Source: Methylobacterium sp. (GTDB lineage: Bacteria > Pseudomonadota > Alphaproteobacteria > Rhizobiales > Beijerinckiaceae). Taken from it: a DNA stretch of 64,000 bases. Where the stretch lies: positions 1-64,000 of the forward strand of contig PERO01000021.1 in NCBI GenBank assembly GCA_002928875.1, read 5' to 3'. Below the pieces are notes generated by a model. It was not told the DNA's origin. It made no database searches and was given only the letters and a program-made list of their open reading frames with translations. This document shows, in pieces, positions 34,941-45,101 of this stretch (the stretch's first letter is position 1; every line of letters begins with the position of its first letter). The position numbers and the translations under genes are program-made.

Positions 34941-35852
34941 CGCCGCGCCCCCATCGCCTTGAGGGTGAGGCGCTCGGCGAGGCTCACGAGCGCGAGCAGC
35001 AAAGCCGCGAGGATCGCCGCCATGAAGAGCGCCGACCAGATCTGCACGGTCTGGCCGTAATAGCTTCCGGAGAGCAGCCGCGCACCGAGCCCCGCCTGCG
35101 CGCCGGTCGGCAATTCGCCGACGATCGCACCGACAAGGCTGATCGAGATCGAGACCTTCAGCGAGGCAAAGAGAAACGGCAGGGCCGCCGGCCAGCGCAG
35201 CTTCGTAAAGGTGACGCTGCGCGAAGCGTTGTAGGTGCGCATCAGGTCAAGCTGCATGCTGTCGGCCGAGGAAAAGCCCTTCACCATGCCGATCGTGATC
35301 GGGAAGAAGGAGAGATAGGCCGAAATGATCGATTTCGGGATCAGGCCCGTCAGGCCGATGGAGCCGAGCGCCACGATGATGATCGGCGCGATCGCGAGGA
35401 TCGGGATCGTCTGCGAGGCGATGATCCAGGGCATCAGGCTCTTCTGCAGCACGCGCGAATGCACGATGGCAATGGCGAGCCCGATGCCGAGGAGCGCGCC
35501 AATCGCGAAGCCCACGAGCGTCGCCGAGAGCGTCACCCAGGCGTGGAACAGCAGGTTGCGGGGGTTGAGCACCATGCCCTCCGCCGTCTGGCGAAAGAGG
35601 CGCGTGCCGAGGGTCGAATTGTAGAGTTCGACGATCACCTGATGCGGCGCGGGCAGAACCGGCCGCTCCAGCCCCCACGCGACGAGATAGCGTTCGCCGA
35701 GGCCCTGCACATTCGCGAGTTGCGGCAGCACCGCATTCATCGGCGGGCAGGCGAGATACCACACGACGAGGATCAGCGCGGTGAGCGTAACGACCGGCAC
35801 GAAGGCGCCCTCGCCGCCCCGCAGGATCACGCGCGACGCCGTGCCAATCCGC

Positions 35853-35860
<8 letters not shown>
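34937..35860 (-). CDS. SsuC-type ABC permease (first of pair)
   Basis: A 307-residue inner-membrane permease. The N-terminal span TLTALILVVWYLACPP is followed by a long periplasmic loop, then HAWVTLSATLVGFAIGALLGI and the loop MRTYNASRSVTFTKLRWPAALPFLFASLK. It overlaps the ATPase gene upstream by eight bases and the second permease by four. The pair of unequal permeases with one ATPase matches importers of pyrimidine-like compounds such as thiamine precursors. Confidence 0.91.
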
Positions 35861-36626
<766 letters not shown>

Positions 36627-36696
36627 GCCCGTGGTCACGCACCTTCTCCCCAATTCCGGCTTGGAACCGCTACCGGTCCCGCCGCGTCTCCCCATG

Positions 36697-36712
36697 AGCA
36701 AGCGCCGTGCCG
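36697..36712 (-). promoter_or_regulatory. Sigma-54 promoter of the pyrimidine import/catabolism operon
   Basis: The minus strand reads CGGCACG-GCGC-TTGC-T, differing from the RpoN consensus only at the first base, with ten bases between GG and GC. Transcription would start near 36686, about 60 bases before the ATG at 36626. The E. coli rut operon is likewise NtrC-activated and RutR-repressed, so this arrangement makes sense. Confidence 0.82.
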
Positions 36713-36759
36713 CCTCATGCCGCCGCCCCGCACCCCGCTTTGCCCGCGCGATGTTCGTC

Positions 36760-36786
36760 CTGACCAGGAATTGACCACCTGGTCAG
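36760..36786. promoter_or_regulatory. RutR operator with three half-sites
   Basis: TTGACCA-CC-TGGTCAG (36771-36786) matches the RutR consensus TTGACCA-N2-TGGTCAA at all but the last base. A further TGACCA at 36761 makes a larger perfect inverted repeat: CTGACCAGG (36760-36768) and CCTGGTCAG (36778-36786). The element lies between the divergent rutR-type gene and the pyrimidine operon. It ends 63 bases before the regulator ATG and lies about 75-100 bases upstream of the operon's predicted start. Confidence 0.88.
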
Positions 36787-36849
36787 AAATCGTGCAAGCT
36801 CCCGCTTGAGCCTTTCCGCGGAATCACGCGCGGCAGACAGGACCGGACG

Positions 36850-37497
36850 ATGCCCGCGACAAACCGCCTTGCCGCTCTCGCATCCCCCTCGCAAGCCGGA
36901 AAGACCCGCGGCGGCGAGGCGAATGTCGAGCGCATACTCGATGCCGCATTGGCGGTTTTCGCTGTGGATGGCTTTGCCGGCGCGCGCATCGATGCCATTG
37001 CCGAGCGCGCCGGCCTCTCGAAGCCGAACCTGCTCTATTACTTCCGCACCAAGGCGGATCTCTATCTCGCGGTGCTCCGCCGCACGCTCGACATGTGGCT
37101 CGTGCCGCTCGCCGAGATGGACACGCAATCCGATCCCGTCGCGGCGCTGACCGGTTATGTCACCCGCAAGCTCGAATATGCGCGCGATTATCCCGAAGCG
37201 TCGCGGCTCTTCGCTATGGAGGTGATGCGCGGCGCGCCGATCCTCAACGCCGTTCTGGAAAACGACCTGAAGCGCCTCGTCGCCTCGCGCTCGGCCCTGC
37301 TGACGCGCTGGATGGAGGCCGGTCACCTGCCCCGCCGCGATCCGGTGCATCTGCTCTTCATGATCTGGGCGACGACACAGCATTACGCCGATTTCTCCAC
37401 CCAGGTGCAGGCCTTGACGGGCCGCACGCTGGAAGACCCCGCCTTCTTCGCCGAAGCGCGGCGCACCGTGCTGCTTGCCGTGCTCGGTCGCGCCTGA
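36850..37497 (+). CDS. rutR: TetR-family pyrimidine regulator, RutR-like
   Basis: A 215-residue repressor with an N-terminal TetR helix-turn-helix (ILDAALAVFAVDGFAGARID, IAERAGLSKPNLLYYFRTKADLY). The C-terminal ligand domain has RLFAMEVMRGAP and LLFMIWATTQHYADF, the pattern of RutR, which senses uracil and thymine. Near-consensus RutR operators upstream of its own gene and upstream of preT support the identity. It is convergent with preA and divergent from the pyrimidine operon. Probably self-regulated through the 36760-36786 site. Confidence 0.9.
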   Translation: MPATNRLAALASPSQAGKTRGGEANVERILDAALAVFAVDGFAGARIDAIAERAGLSKPNLLYYFRTKADLYLAVLRRTLDMWLVPLAEMDTQSDPVAALTGYVTRKLEYARDYPEASRLFAMEVMRGAPILNAVLENDLKRLVASRSALLTRWMEAGHLPRRDPVHLLFMIWATTQHYADFSTQVQALTGRTLEDPAFFAEARRTVLLAVLGRA

Positions 37498-37512
37498 GCG
37501 GGACATCGCGCC

Positions 37513-38841
37513 TCAGTTCGTCGCGTATTTCGCCGGGCGCGGATCTTTCGCGTTCGGGTTGTTCGGGTGCTCGACCCAGGTGCGGTGCCCGCCGACCTTC
37601 AGCCCCGTGCGCCGGTCGATCTCGCCCTCCGCGAGCGGCACCATGGTGATGCAGTTCTCGACCGGGCAGACCACCGCGCAGAGATTGCAGCCGACGCATT
37701 CCTCCTCGATCACCTCGAAATGCCGCTTGCCGTCGAGCATGCTGGTGATCGCCTGGTGCGAGGTATCCTCGCAGGCGATGTGGCAACGCCCGCACGAGAT
37801 GCAGAGATCCTGGTCGATGCGCGCCTTCACCACGTAATCGAGGTTGAGATGCTGCCAGTCGGTGACCTTCGGAACGGCGCGGCCGACGATTTCCTCGACG
37901 CGCGTATAGCCCTTCTCGTCCATCCAGGCGGAGAGACCGGCCTTCATCTCCTCGACGATGCGGAAGCCATAGACCATCGCGGCGGTGCAGACCTGCACAT
38001 TGCCGGCGCCGAGCGCCATGAATTCCACCGCATCGCGCCATTTCTCGATGCCGCCGATGCCGGAAATCGGCAAACCGCGCGTCTCGGCGTTGCGGGCGAT
38101 TTCCGCGACCATGTTCAGCGCGATGGGCTTCACGACCGGGCCGCACATCCCGCCATGCGTGCCCATGCCCCCGACCGGCGGCCAGGGCGTCATCGCGTCG
38201 ATATCGACGCCCATCATCGAATTCACCGTGTTGATGAGCGACACGGCATCCGCCCCGCCCTTCTTCGCGGCCTCGGCCGGGCGGTTGATGCTCGCGACAT
38301 TGGGCGTGAGCTTCACGATGACCGGCATGCGCGTGTGCTGCTTGCACCAGCGGGTGACCATTTCGATATATTCCGGCACCTGCCCCACGGCCGAGCCCAT
38401 GCCGCGCTCGCTCATGCCGTGCGGGCAGCCGAAATTCAGCTCGACGCCATCGGCTTCCGTTTCCTCCACCGCGGCGAGGATGTTCTTCCAGCTATCCTCG
38501 GTGCAGGGCACCATCAGCGAGACAACAAGCGCGCGGTCCTTCCAGTCGCGCTTCACCTGCTTGATCTCCTGCAGGTTCACCTGCAGCGGCCGATCGGTGA
38601 TGAGTTCGATGTTGTTGAAGCCGATCACGCGGCGATCCTGCGCGTGGATCGCGCCATAGCGCGGGCCGGAGACGTTCACCACAGGCGGGCCATCCTCGCC
38701 GAGGGTCTTCCAGACCACGCCGCCCCATCCGGCCTTGTAGGCGCGCACGACGTTGTAGGCCTTGTCGGTCGGCGGTGCCGAAGCGAGCCAGAACGGGTTG
38801 GGCGAGGAAATGCCGGCGAAGGTGGTGCGAAGGTCAGCCAT
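37513..38841 (-). CDS. preA: NAD-dependent dihydropyrimidine dehydrogenase, PreA subunit
   Basis: Reduces uracil or thymine to the dihydro form together with PreT, the first step of the reductive route. The 442-residue protein has the dihydroorotate dehydrogenase-like FMN barrel (NPFWLASAPPTDKAYNVVRAY, ELNFGCPHGMSERGMG, VKLTPNV, GIGGIEKWRDAVEFMALGA). A C-terminal 2x[4Fe-4S] ferredoxin domain follows (CISCGRCHIAC, CVGCNLCAVVCPVENC). It lies four bases after preT in the same direction. Confidence 0.95.
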   Translation of the reverse strand: MADLRTTFAGISSPNPFWLASAPPTDKAYNVVRAYKAGWGGVVWKTLGEDGPPVVNVSGPRYGAIHAQDRRVIGFNNIELITDRPLQVNLQEIKQVKRDWKDRALVVSLMVPCTEDSWKNILAAVEETEADGVELNFGCPHGMSERGMGSAVGQVPEYIEMVTRWCKQHTRMPVIVKLTPNVASINRPAEAAKKGGADAVSLINTVNSMMGVDIDAMTPWPPVGGMGTHGGMCGPVVKPIALNMVAEIARNAETRGLPISGIGGIEKWRDAVEFMALGAGNVQVCTAAMVYGFRIVEEMKAGLSAWMDEKGYTRVEEIVGRAVPKVTDWQHLNLDYVVKARIDQDLCISCGRCHIACEDTSHQAITSMLDGKRHFEVIEEECVGCNLCAVVCPVENCITMVPLAEGEIDRRTGLKVGGHRTWVEHPNNPNAKDPRPAKYATN

Positions 38842-38845
38842 GGTC

Positions 38846-40201
38846 TCACGCCTTTCCGTTGGAGGTCAGGAAGTCATGGATGGAGCGGGCGGCGCGCTTG
38901 CCGTCCTCCACCGCCGCGACGGTGAGATCGAGCCCGCCCGCCACGCAGTCGCCGCCGGCCCAGACGCCGGACAAGGTCGTTTTCCCGGTCGCGTCGACCG
39001 CGATCCGCCCCTTTTCGAGCGCGAGGCCCGCACCGGCGAAATCATTCGCCACCAATGTCTGGCCGATCGCGACAAGCACCTGATCGGCGGGGATCGTCAC
39101 CATCTCGCCCGTGCCGGCGAGCATGCCGTCGCGCGTCACCGTGTATTCGAAGACCACGCCCGAGACATCGCCGCCATCCTGTTCGATGCGCACGGGCCGG
39201 AGGTTGGGGCGGATCAGCACGCCGCGGGTCTGCGCCACTTCCTGCTCGTAGGCGGAGGCACCCATCTCCGCCTGGCTGCGGCGATAGGCGATCGTCACCT
39301 GTTCGGCCCCGACGAGCTTCGCCTGCACGGCGGCGTCGATCGCGGTCATGCCGCCGCCGATCACCACGACATGCCGGCCCACCGGCACCTGCGACTTGTC
39401 CGGCATCTGCCGCAGCCGCGCGATGAATTCGACCGCATCCTCGATGCCGCCGATGTTGTCGCCGAGGCCCAGCGCGTTCGTGTCGCCGAGGCCCATGCCG
39501 AGGAACACCGCATCGAACCGCGATGCCAGCTCGGCGAGGCTCACATCCCGCCCGAGCGCCTTGCCGTATTCCACCGTGATGCCACCCACCGCGAGGATGT
39601 AATCGAGTTCACGCTGAGCAATGTCGTTCGTCGCCTTGTAGGCGGCGATGCCGAATTCGTTGAGCCCGCCGCCTTTCGCCTGCGCCTCGAGGATGGTGAC
39701 GCGATGCCCCTCGCGGGCCAGCGCATGGGCGCAGGCGAGGCCCGCCGGCCCTGCGCCCACCACGGCGACCGTCTTTCCGGTCGGCTCGCCCGCCTTGTAG
39801 AACTGCTTGCCGGCCGCGAAGGCGGCGTCCGTGGCGTGGCGCTGCAGCCGCCCGATTTCGACCGCGCGCGTCTCCGACGTCTCCTTCACGCAGGCGCCCT
39901 CGCAGAGATTTTCCGTGGGGCAGACGCGGGCGCACATCGCACCCATGATGTTCGCGTCGAGGATGGTCTTCGCCGCGGCGACCGGCTGGCCATTGGCGAT
40001 CTGGCGGATGAAGAGCGGGATGTCGATGCCCGTGGGGCAGGCCGTGACGCAGGGCGCGTCATGGCAAAAGAGGCAGCGTTCGGCGGCGACCCGCGCCTCG
40101 TTCGGCCGCAGGGGTGCGACGAGATCGGAGAAATTCGCGGCACATTGGGCGGCTGAAAGCCTCCCGGCCCGGATATCCGTCGTCAGCGTTTCCCCGTCCA
40201 T
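38846..40201 (-). CDS. preT: NAD-dependent dihydropyrimidine dehydrogenase, PreT subunit
   Basis: Supplies electrons from NAD(P)H to PreA. The 451-residue glutamate-synthase-small-subunit-like flavoprotein has N-terminal Fe-S cysteines (CLFCHDAPCVTACPTGID, CARVCPTENLCEGACV), an FAD-binding VAVVGAGPAGLACAHAL and an NAD-binding VVVIGGGMTAIDAA. The C-terminal SGVWAGGDCVAGGLDLTVAAVEDG is the conserved FAD tail. It is the first gene of the preT-preA unit. A RutR operator lies 91 bases upstream. Confidence 0.95.
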   Translation of the reverse strand: MDGETLTTDIRAGRLSAAQCAANFSDLVAPLRPNEARVAAERCLFCHDAPCVTACPTGIDIPLFIRQIANGQPVAAAKTILDANIMGAMCARVCPTENLCEGACVKETSETRAVEIGRLQRHATDAAFAAGKQFYKAGEPTGKTVAVVGAGPAGLACAHALAREGHRVTILEAQAKGGGLNEFGIAAYKATNDIAQRELDYILAVGGITVEYGKALGRDVSLAELASRFDAVFLGMGLGDTNALGLGDNIGGIEDAVEFIARLRQMPDKSQVPVGRHVVVIGGGMTAIDAAVQAKLVGAEQVTIAYRRSQAEMGASAYEQEVAQTRGVLIRPNLRPVRIEQDGGDVSGVVFEYTVTRDGMLAGTGEMVTIPADQVLVAIGQTLVANDFAGAGLALEKGRIAVDATGKTTLSGVWAGGDCVAGGLDLTVAAVEDGKRAARSIHDFLTSNGKA

Positions 40202-40291
40202 TCCGCGCTCCTCCTGGCCGACGAGCCTGCCCGACGAGATCGCTCCCGGAACTCATCCACAAGGGATCGGCTCGCAACGAAAATTCAGACT

Positions 40292-40307
40292 TTGACCAAA
40301 CGATCAA
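40292..40307. promoter_or_regulatory. RutR operator between preT and the nucleoside importer
   Basis: TTGACCA-AA-CGATCAA has one perfect RutR half-site and one with five of seven matches to TGGTCAA. The surrounding 30 bases are unusually A/T-rich for this genome, as expected of a promoter. It lies 91 bases from the preT ATG and 168 bases from the nucleoside-binding-protein ATG, so it could regulate one or both divergent units. Confidence 0.7.
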
Positions 40308-40474
40308 ATTAGCAGAAGCTTGTCAATTGCAGTCCGATGGCTGGCGGTTCGCCGCCGGTCGTTCCCGGATTTGTGCAAAAGAAGAAGCAGGTGATCGACA
40401 GGCCGATTGGGCATGCTAGCTCTAGGAGCGGAGCTTGCGCCCGAGGCGGCGCCATATCCACGGGAGAATCGACG

Positions 40475-41467
40475 ATGAAGCGTTACGCAGTTTCGGCCGC
40501 CTTCGCGGCCCTCATGGCCCTGCCGGCCCATGCGCAGATCAAGCCGGCCATCACGTTCGATGTCGGCGGCAAGTTCGACAAGTCCTTCAACGAGGCGGCC
40601 TATAACGGCGCCGAGGCCTTCAAGAAGAAGACCGGCATCGCCTATCGCGAGTTCGAGATCCAGAACGACGCGCAGCGCGAGCAGGCGCTGACCCGTTTCG
40701 CGCGTGACGGCCATTCGCCGATCATCGCGATCGGCTTCTCGAACGGCTCGGCCCTGAAGAAGGTCGCGGCGGAATTCCCCAATGTCCGTTTCGCGATCAT
40801 CGATTTCGTGGTCGACCTGCCGAACGTGCAGTCGATCGTCTTCAAGGAGCATGAGGGCTCCTATCTCGTCGGCCTGCTCGCGGGCCAGGCCTCGAAGAGC
40901 GGCAAGGTCGGCTTCGTCGGCGGCATGGATATCCCGCTGATCCGCCGCTTCGCCTGCGGCTACGCGCAGGGCGTGAAGGCCGGCAAGGCCAGCGCGGAGG
41001 TCTTCCAGAACATGACCGGCACGACGGGTGCGGCCTTCAACGATCCGCTGAAGGGCGGCGAACTCGCCCGCTCGCAGATCGCGCGCGGCGCGGACGTGAT
41101 CTACCATGCGGCGGGCAATACCGGCGCGGGCGTGCTGCGCGCTGCGGCGGATGCCAACATCCTCGGCATCGGCGTCGATTCCAACCAGAACGGCATCCAT
41201 CCCGGCAAGGTGCTGACCTCGATGCTGAAGCGCGTCGATGTCGCGGTCGAGAAGGTCCTGACCGACGCGAACACCAACCAGTGGAAGCCGGGCGTCACGG
41301 TGCTGGGCCTCGCCGAAGGTGGCGTGGACTGGGCGCAGGACGACAACAACAAGGCGCTGATCACCGCGGAAATGCGCGCGGCTGTCGAGAAGGCCTCGGC
41401 GGATATCAAGTCGGGCGCGGTGAAGGTGCACGACTACATGTCCGACCAGAAGTGCCCGGTGCAATAA
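40475..41467 (+). CDS. BMP-family nucleoside-type ABC substrate-binding protein
   Basis: A 330-residue periplasmic receptor of the BMP/PnrA family. The Sec signal MKRYAVSAAFAALMALPAHA is followed by IKPAITFDVGGKFDKSFNEAAYNGAEAF, the classic nucleoside-receptor opening. GFVGGMDIPLIRRFACGYAQGV and VIYHAAGNTGAGVL complete the pattern. The ATG at 40475 is the only one that gives a clean signal peptide. It heads an importer whose downstream genes all break down nucleosides, which makes nucleosides the likely cargo. Confidence 0.93.
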   Translation: MKRYAVSAAFAALMALPAHAQIKPAITFDVGGKFDKSFNEAAYNGAEAFKKKTGIAYREFEIQNDAQREQALTRFARDGHSPIIAIGFSNGSALKKVAAEFPNVRFAIIDFVVDLPNVQSIVFKEHEGSYLVGLLAGQASKSGKVGFVGGMDIPLIRRFACGYAQGVKAGKASAEVFQNMTGTTGAAFNDPLKGGELARSQIARGADVIYHAAGNTGAGVLRAAADANILGIGVDSNQNGIHPGKVLTSMLKRVDVAVEKVLTDANTNQWKPGVTVLGLAEGGVDWAQDDNNKALITAEMRAAVEKASADIKSGAVKVHDYMSDQKCPVQ

Positions 41468-41495
41468 GCCGCACGGCACGTCCGGTTATCCCCCC

Positions 41496-43031
41496 ATGAC
41501 CAGCCCGGCCATCCGGCTCGTCGGCATCGAGAAGCGTTTCGGGGCGGTTCATGCGAACCGCTCCGTCGATCTCGTGGTCGAGGACGGCACCATCCACGGC
41601 ATCATCGGCGAGAACGGTGCCGGGAAATCCACGCTGATGTCGATCCTCTTCGGCTTCTACGAGGCCGATGCGGGCGAGATCATCGTGCATGGCAAGCCGA
41701 TCCGCATCCGCTCCTCGGCGGATGCGATCGCGGCCGGCATCGGCATGGTGCACCAGCACTTCATGCTCGTGGAAACCATGACCGTCGCCGAGAACGTGAT
41801 GCTCGGCGCGGAAGGCGGCGTCCTGACCGAGGGCGGGCTCGCCAAGGCCCGGGCCGAGATTGTCCGGTTCGGCAGCGAATACGGCATGCAGGTCGATCCG
41901 GATGCGATCGTCGGGGAACTCTCGGTCGGCCTGCAGCAGCGGGTGGAGATCATCAAGGCGCTCTACCGGGGCGCGCAGATCCTCATCCTCGACGAGCCGA
42001 CCGGGGTGCTGACGCCGGCCGAGGCCGAGCAATTGTTCCGGGCGCTTGCGGAATTGCGGCGACAGGGCCGGACCATCCTGCTCATCACCCACAAGCTCAA
42101 GGAAATCATGGCGATCACCGATTCCGTCTCGGTGATGCGGCGTGGCGAGATGGTCGCGCATCGCCGCACGGACGAGACCAGCCCGCAGGAACTCGCGGAG
42201 CTGATGGTCGGCCGCGCGGTGGGCCTGCCGACGCGCACCGGTGGTTCCGTTCCGAGCGACATTTTGCTCGATGTGCGCGGCCTCACGGTCGCCGATCCAC
42301 GCGGCGTCGTGCGCGTGCATGACCTCTCGCTCACCGTGCGCGCCGGCGAAATTCTCGGCGTCGCCGGGGTTTCCGGGAACGGGCAATCCGAGCTGGTCGA
42401 GAGCCTGTCCGGCATGCTGCCGCGCCGCTCCGGCGAGGTGCTGCTGAAGGGCCAGCCCGTGCCGGCCGAGGCGCATGCCGGCCGGATGCGGGCGCTCGGC
42501 CTTGCGCATGTCCCGGAGGACCGGCATCGCATGGGGCTTGTCACGAGTTTCCCCGCCCATGAGAGCGCGATCCTCGGCCATCAGGGCAGCAGCCGCTATT
42601 GCAAGGGCGTCATCATCGACCGCAATGCCGCCATCCGCGACACCGCGGACAAGATGGCGCGCTTTGACGTGCGCCCGCAGGACCCCTTGCTGAAGACCGC
42701 GAATTTTTCCGGCGGCAACCAGCAGAAGATCGTGATCGCGCGCGAATTTGAGACCGAACCCGATGTGCTCATCATCGCGCAGCCCACGCGCGGGGTGGAT
42801 ATCGGGGCGATCGCCTTCATCCATCAGAAGATTCTCGAGCTGAAGGCCGCGGGCAAGGCGATCCTGCTCGTGTCCGTCGAACTCGATGAGATCTTCGCCC
42901 TCTCCGACCGGATCGCCGTGATGTGCGGCGGGCGGGTGATGGGCGTGCGCCGCACCGAGGAGACCGACCAGAACGAAATCGGCCTGATGATGGCCGGCCT
43001 CGAAGGCGCGACCACCGGGGATGCCGCATGA
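41496..43031 (+). CDS. Nucleoside-type ABC importer, double ATP-binding protein
   Basis: A 511-residue protein with two ABC domains. The first has Walker [34 protein letters not shown] and LILDEPTGVLTP. The second has [29 protein letters not shown] and IAQPTRGVDIGA. It is a paralogue of the 4464-5996 protein of the biuret operon, but its neighbours are nucleoside enzymes. The next permease overlaps its stop by four bases. Confidence 0.93.
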   Translation: MTSPAIRLVGIEKRFGAVHANRSVDLVVEDGTIHGIIGENGAGKSTLMSILFGFYEADAGEIIVHGKPIRIRSSADAIAAGIGMVHQHFMLVETMTVAENVMLGAEGGVLTEGGLAKARAEIVRFGSEYGMQVDPDAIVGELSVGLQQRVEIIKALYRGAQILILDEPTGVLTPAEAEQLFRALAELRRQGRTILLITHKLKEIMAITDSVSVMRRGEMVAHRRTDETSPQELAELMVGRAVGLPTRTGGSVPSDILLDVRGLTVADPRGVVRVHDLSLTVRAGEILGVAGVSGNGQSELVESLSGMLPRRSGEVLLKGQPVPAEAHAGRMRALGLAHVPEDRHRMGLVTSFPAHESAILGHQGSSRYCKGVIIDRNAAIRDTADKMARFDVRPQDPLLKTANFSGGNQQKIVIAREFETEPDVLIIAQPTRGVDIGAIAFIHQKILELKAAGKAILLVSVELDEIFALSDRIAVMCGGRVMGVRRTEETDQNEIGLMMAGLEGATTGDAA

Positions 43032-44128
43032 GCACCGCTCCCGTCTCCCTGCCGCGCTGGGCGGATGTCGTGCTGTTGCCGGCGCTGAATGTGGGGCTTG
43101 CCTTCCTCGCTTCCGGCCTCGTGGTGCTCGCCATCGGCGAAAGCCCCTTCGAGGCGACGGCCCTGCTGCTGCGCGGCGCCTTGGGCCATGCCGAGGGGCT
43201 GGGATTCACGCTCTACTACACGACGAACTTCATTTTCACCGGCCTCGCCGTGGCCGTGGCCTTCCATGCCGGCCTCTTCAACATCGGCGGCGAGGGCCAG
43301 GCGATGCTGGGCGGTATCGGCGCGGCGATCGCGGCCCTGGCTCTGGGCGCATTGCCGGGGATTATCGCCCTGCCCATGGCGATCCTCGCGGCGGCTTTGT
43401 TCGGCGCGGCCTGGGCGGCGATTCCCGGCTGGCTGCAGGCGAAGCGCGGCAGCCATGTGGTCATCACCACGATCATGTTCAACTTCATCGCGAGCGCGCT
43501 GCTTGTCTATCTGCTCGTCGATGTCTTCCGGCCCACCGGCATGATGGAACCCTCCTCGCGAGTCTTCGCGGCGGGCGGAAAGCTGCCTTTCCTGCACGAC
43601 ATCGCCGCGAGCCTCGGGATCAAGCTGCCGAAATCGCCGCTGAACCTCTCCTTCGTGCTGGCGCTGGTCTCGGCGCTGGCCGTGTGGGTGCTGATCTACC
43701 GTTCGCGCCTCGGCTACGCGATCCGCACTGTCGGCGCGAACCCGACCGCCGCGCGCTATGCCGGCATCTCGCCCGAGCGCATCACCATTCTCGCCATGGC
43801 GATTTCCGGCGCGCTTGCCGGGATGATGGCCGTGAACGAGATCCTCGGCGTGCAGCATCGTCTGCTGCTGGCCTTCACCGCCGGCTACGGCTTTGTGGGC
43901 ATCGCGGTGGCGCTGATGGGGCGCGGCCACCCGTTGGGCATCATCTTCGCGGCCTTGCTGTTCGGCGTGCTCTATCAGGGCGGCACCGAACTCGCCTTCG
44001 ACAAGCCGAACATCTCGCGCGACATGATCGTGGTGATCCAGGGGCTGGTGATCCTGTTCGCGGGCGCGCTGGAATTCATGCTGAAGCCGAGCCTCGCGCG
44101 GCTTCTCGCGCGGAAGGGAGGCGCGTGA
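43028..44128 (+). CDS. Nucleoside-type ABC permease (first subunit)
   Basis: A 366-residue inner-membrane permease of the YufP/NupP type. It has about ten hydrophobic spans, AFHAGLFNIGGEGQAMLGGI (the family signature), KRGSHVVITTIMFNFIAS and the ATPase-contact loop GANPTAARYAGISPERI. ATGA overlap with the ATPase gene; its own stop shares one base with the next start. Confidence 0.93.
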   Translation: MSTAPVSLPRWADVVLLPALNVGLAFLASGLVVLAIGESPFEATALLLRGALGHAEGLGFTLYYTTNFIFTGLAVAVAFHAGLFNIGGEGQAMLGGIGAAIAALALGALPGIIALPMAILAAALFGAAWAAIPGWLQAKRGSHVVITTIMFNFIASALLVYLLVDVFRPTGMMEPSSRVFAAGGKLPFLHDIAASLGIKLPKSPLNLSFVLALVSALAVWVLIYRSRLGYAIRTVGANPTAARYAGISPERITILAMAISGALAGMMAVNEILGVQHRLLLAFTAGYGFVGIAVALMGRGHPLGIIFAALLFGVLYQGGTELAFDKPNISRDMIVVIQGLVILFAGALEFMLKPSLARLLARKGGA

Positions 44129-45099
44129 TGGAAAGTTACCTGCTCGCCCTCGGCATTCTGGATTCGAGCACCCGGCTCGCCGTGCCGCTGCTCTGCGCCT
44201 GCCTCGCGGGGCTCTATTCCGAGCGGGCCGGCGTCGTCGATATCGGCCTCGAGGGGAAGATGCTCGGCGCGGCCTTCGCCTCGGCCACCACCGCGCTCGC
44301 CACCGGCTCGGCGATGCTGGGGCTGATGGCGGGCATTCTCGTGTCGCTGGTGCTGGCGCTGGTGCACGGTTTCGCCTGCATCACGCAGCGCGGCAACCAG
44401 ATCGTCACGGGGATCGCGATCAACGTGCTCGTCGCCGGGCTGACGGCCCTGCTCGGCCATGTCTGGTACAATCAGGGCGGGCGCACGCCCTCGCTCGAAG
44501 GGGATGCGCGCTTTAACGAGATCACCCTGCCGCTCGCCGACACGCTGGGCGCGATCCCGATCCTCGGCCCGTTCTATGCGGAGGTGATTTCGGGGCATGC
44601 GCTGCCGGTTTATCTCGCCTTCCTCGCGGTGCCGCTCACCTGGTATCTGCTCTATCGCACGCGCTGGGGCCTGCGCATCCGCGCGGTGGGCGAGAACCCT
44701 GCAGCGGTGGATACGGCGGGCATTTCCGTGCCGCGCCTGCGCTATTCGGCGGTGCTGGCCTGCGGGCTGCTCTGCGGCATCGGCGGGACCTACATGGCGG
44801 TGGCGCAGGCCGCGAGCTTCCTGCCGCACATGACCGCGGGCAAGGGCTTCATCGCGCTGGCGGCGCTGATCTTCGCGAAATGGCGGCCGGTCGGCGCGTT
44901 ATGGGCCTGCCTGCTGTTCGGGCTTCTCGATGCGACGGCGATCCGCCTGCAGGGCGTGACGCTGCCCGGCATCGGCGAGGTGCCGGTGCAGGCGATCCAG
45001 GCCCTGCCCTATCTGCTGACGGTCATCCTGCTCGCGGGCTTCGTCGGCCGGGCAATCCCGCCGAAGGCAAGCGGCATCCCTTACGTGAAGGAACGGTGA
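44128..45099 (+). CDS. Nucleoside-type ABC permease (second subunit)
   Basis: A 323-residue permease of the YufQ/NupQ type. It starts MESYLLALGILDSSTRLAVP; LYSERAGVVDIGLEGKMLGAAF is the family segment and GENPAAVDTAGISVPRLRY the ATPase-contact loop. The ATG at 44128 is preferred over an overlapping GTG at 44125 because GGGAGG is well spaced from it. Completes the importer before the catabolic genes begin. Confidence 0.93.
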   Translation: MESYLLALGILDSSTRLAVPLLCACLAGLYSERAGVVDIGLEGKMLGAAFASATTALATGSAMLGLMAGILVSLVLALVHGFACITQRGNQIVTGIAINVLVAGLTALLGHVWYNQGGRTPSLEGDARFNEITLPLADTLGAIPILGPFYAEVISGHALPVYLAFLAVPLTWYLLYRTRWGLRIRAVGENPAAVDTAGISVPRLRYSAVLACGLLCGIGGTYMAVAQAASFLPHMTAGKGFIALAALIFAKWRPVGALWACLLFGLLDATAIRLQGVTLPGIGEVPVQAIQALPYLLTVILLAGFVGRAIPPKASGIPYVKER

Positions 45100-45101
45100 G
45101 C

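Noticed and set aside
40338-40353. Possible sigma-54 promoter TGGCTGGCGGTTCGCC before the nucleoside importer
   Set aside because: GG-N10-GC spacing is right, but three of the consensus positions in ACG and TT are wrong, and it is over 120 bases from the gene. Too weak beside the four strong elements elsewhere.
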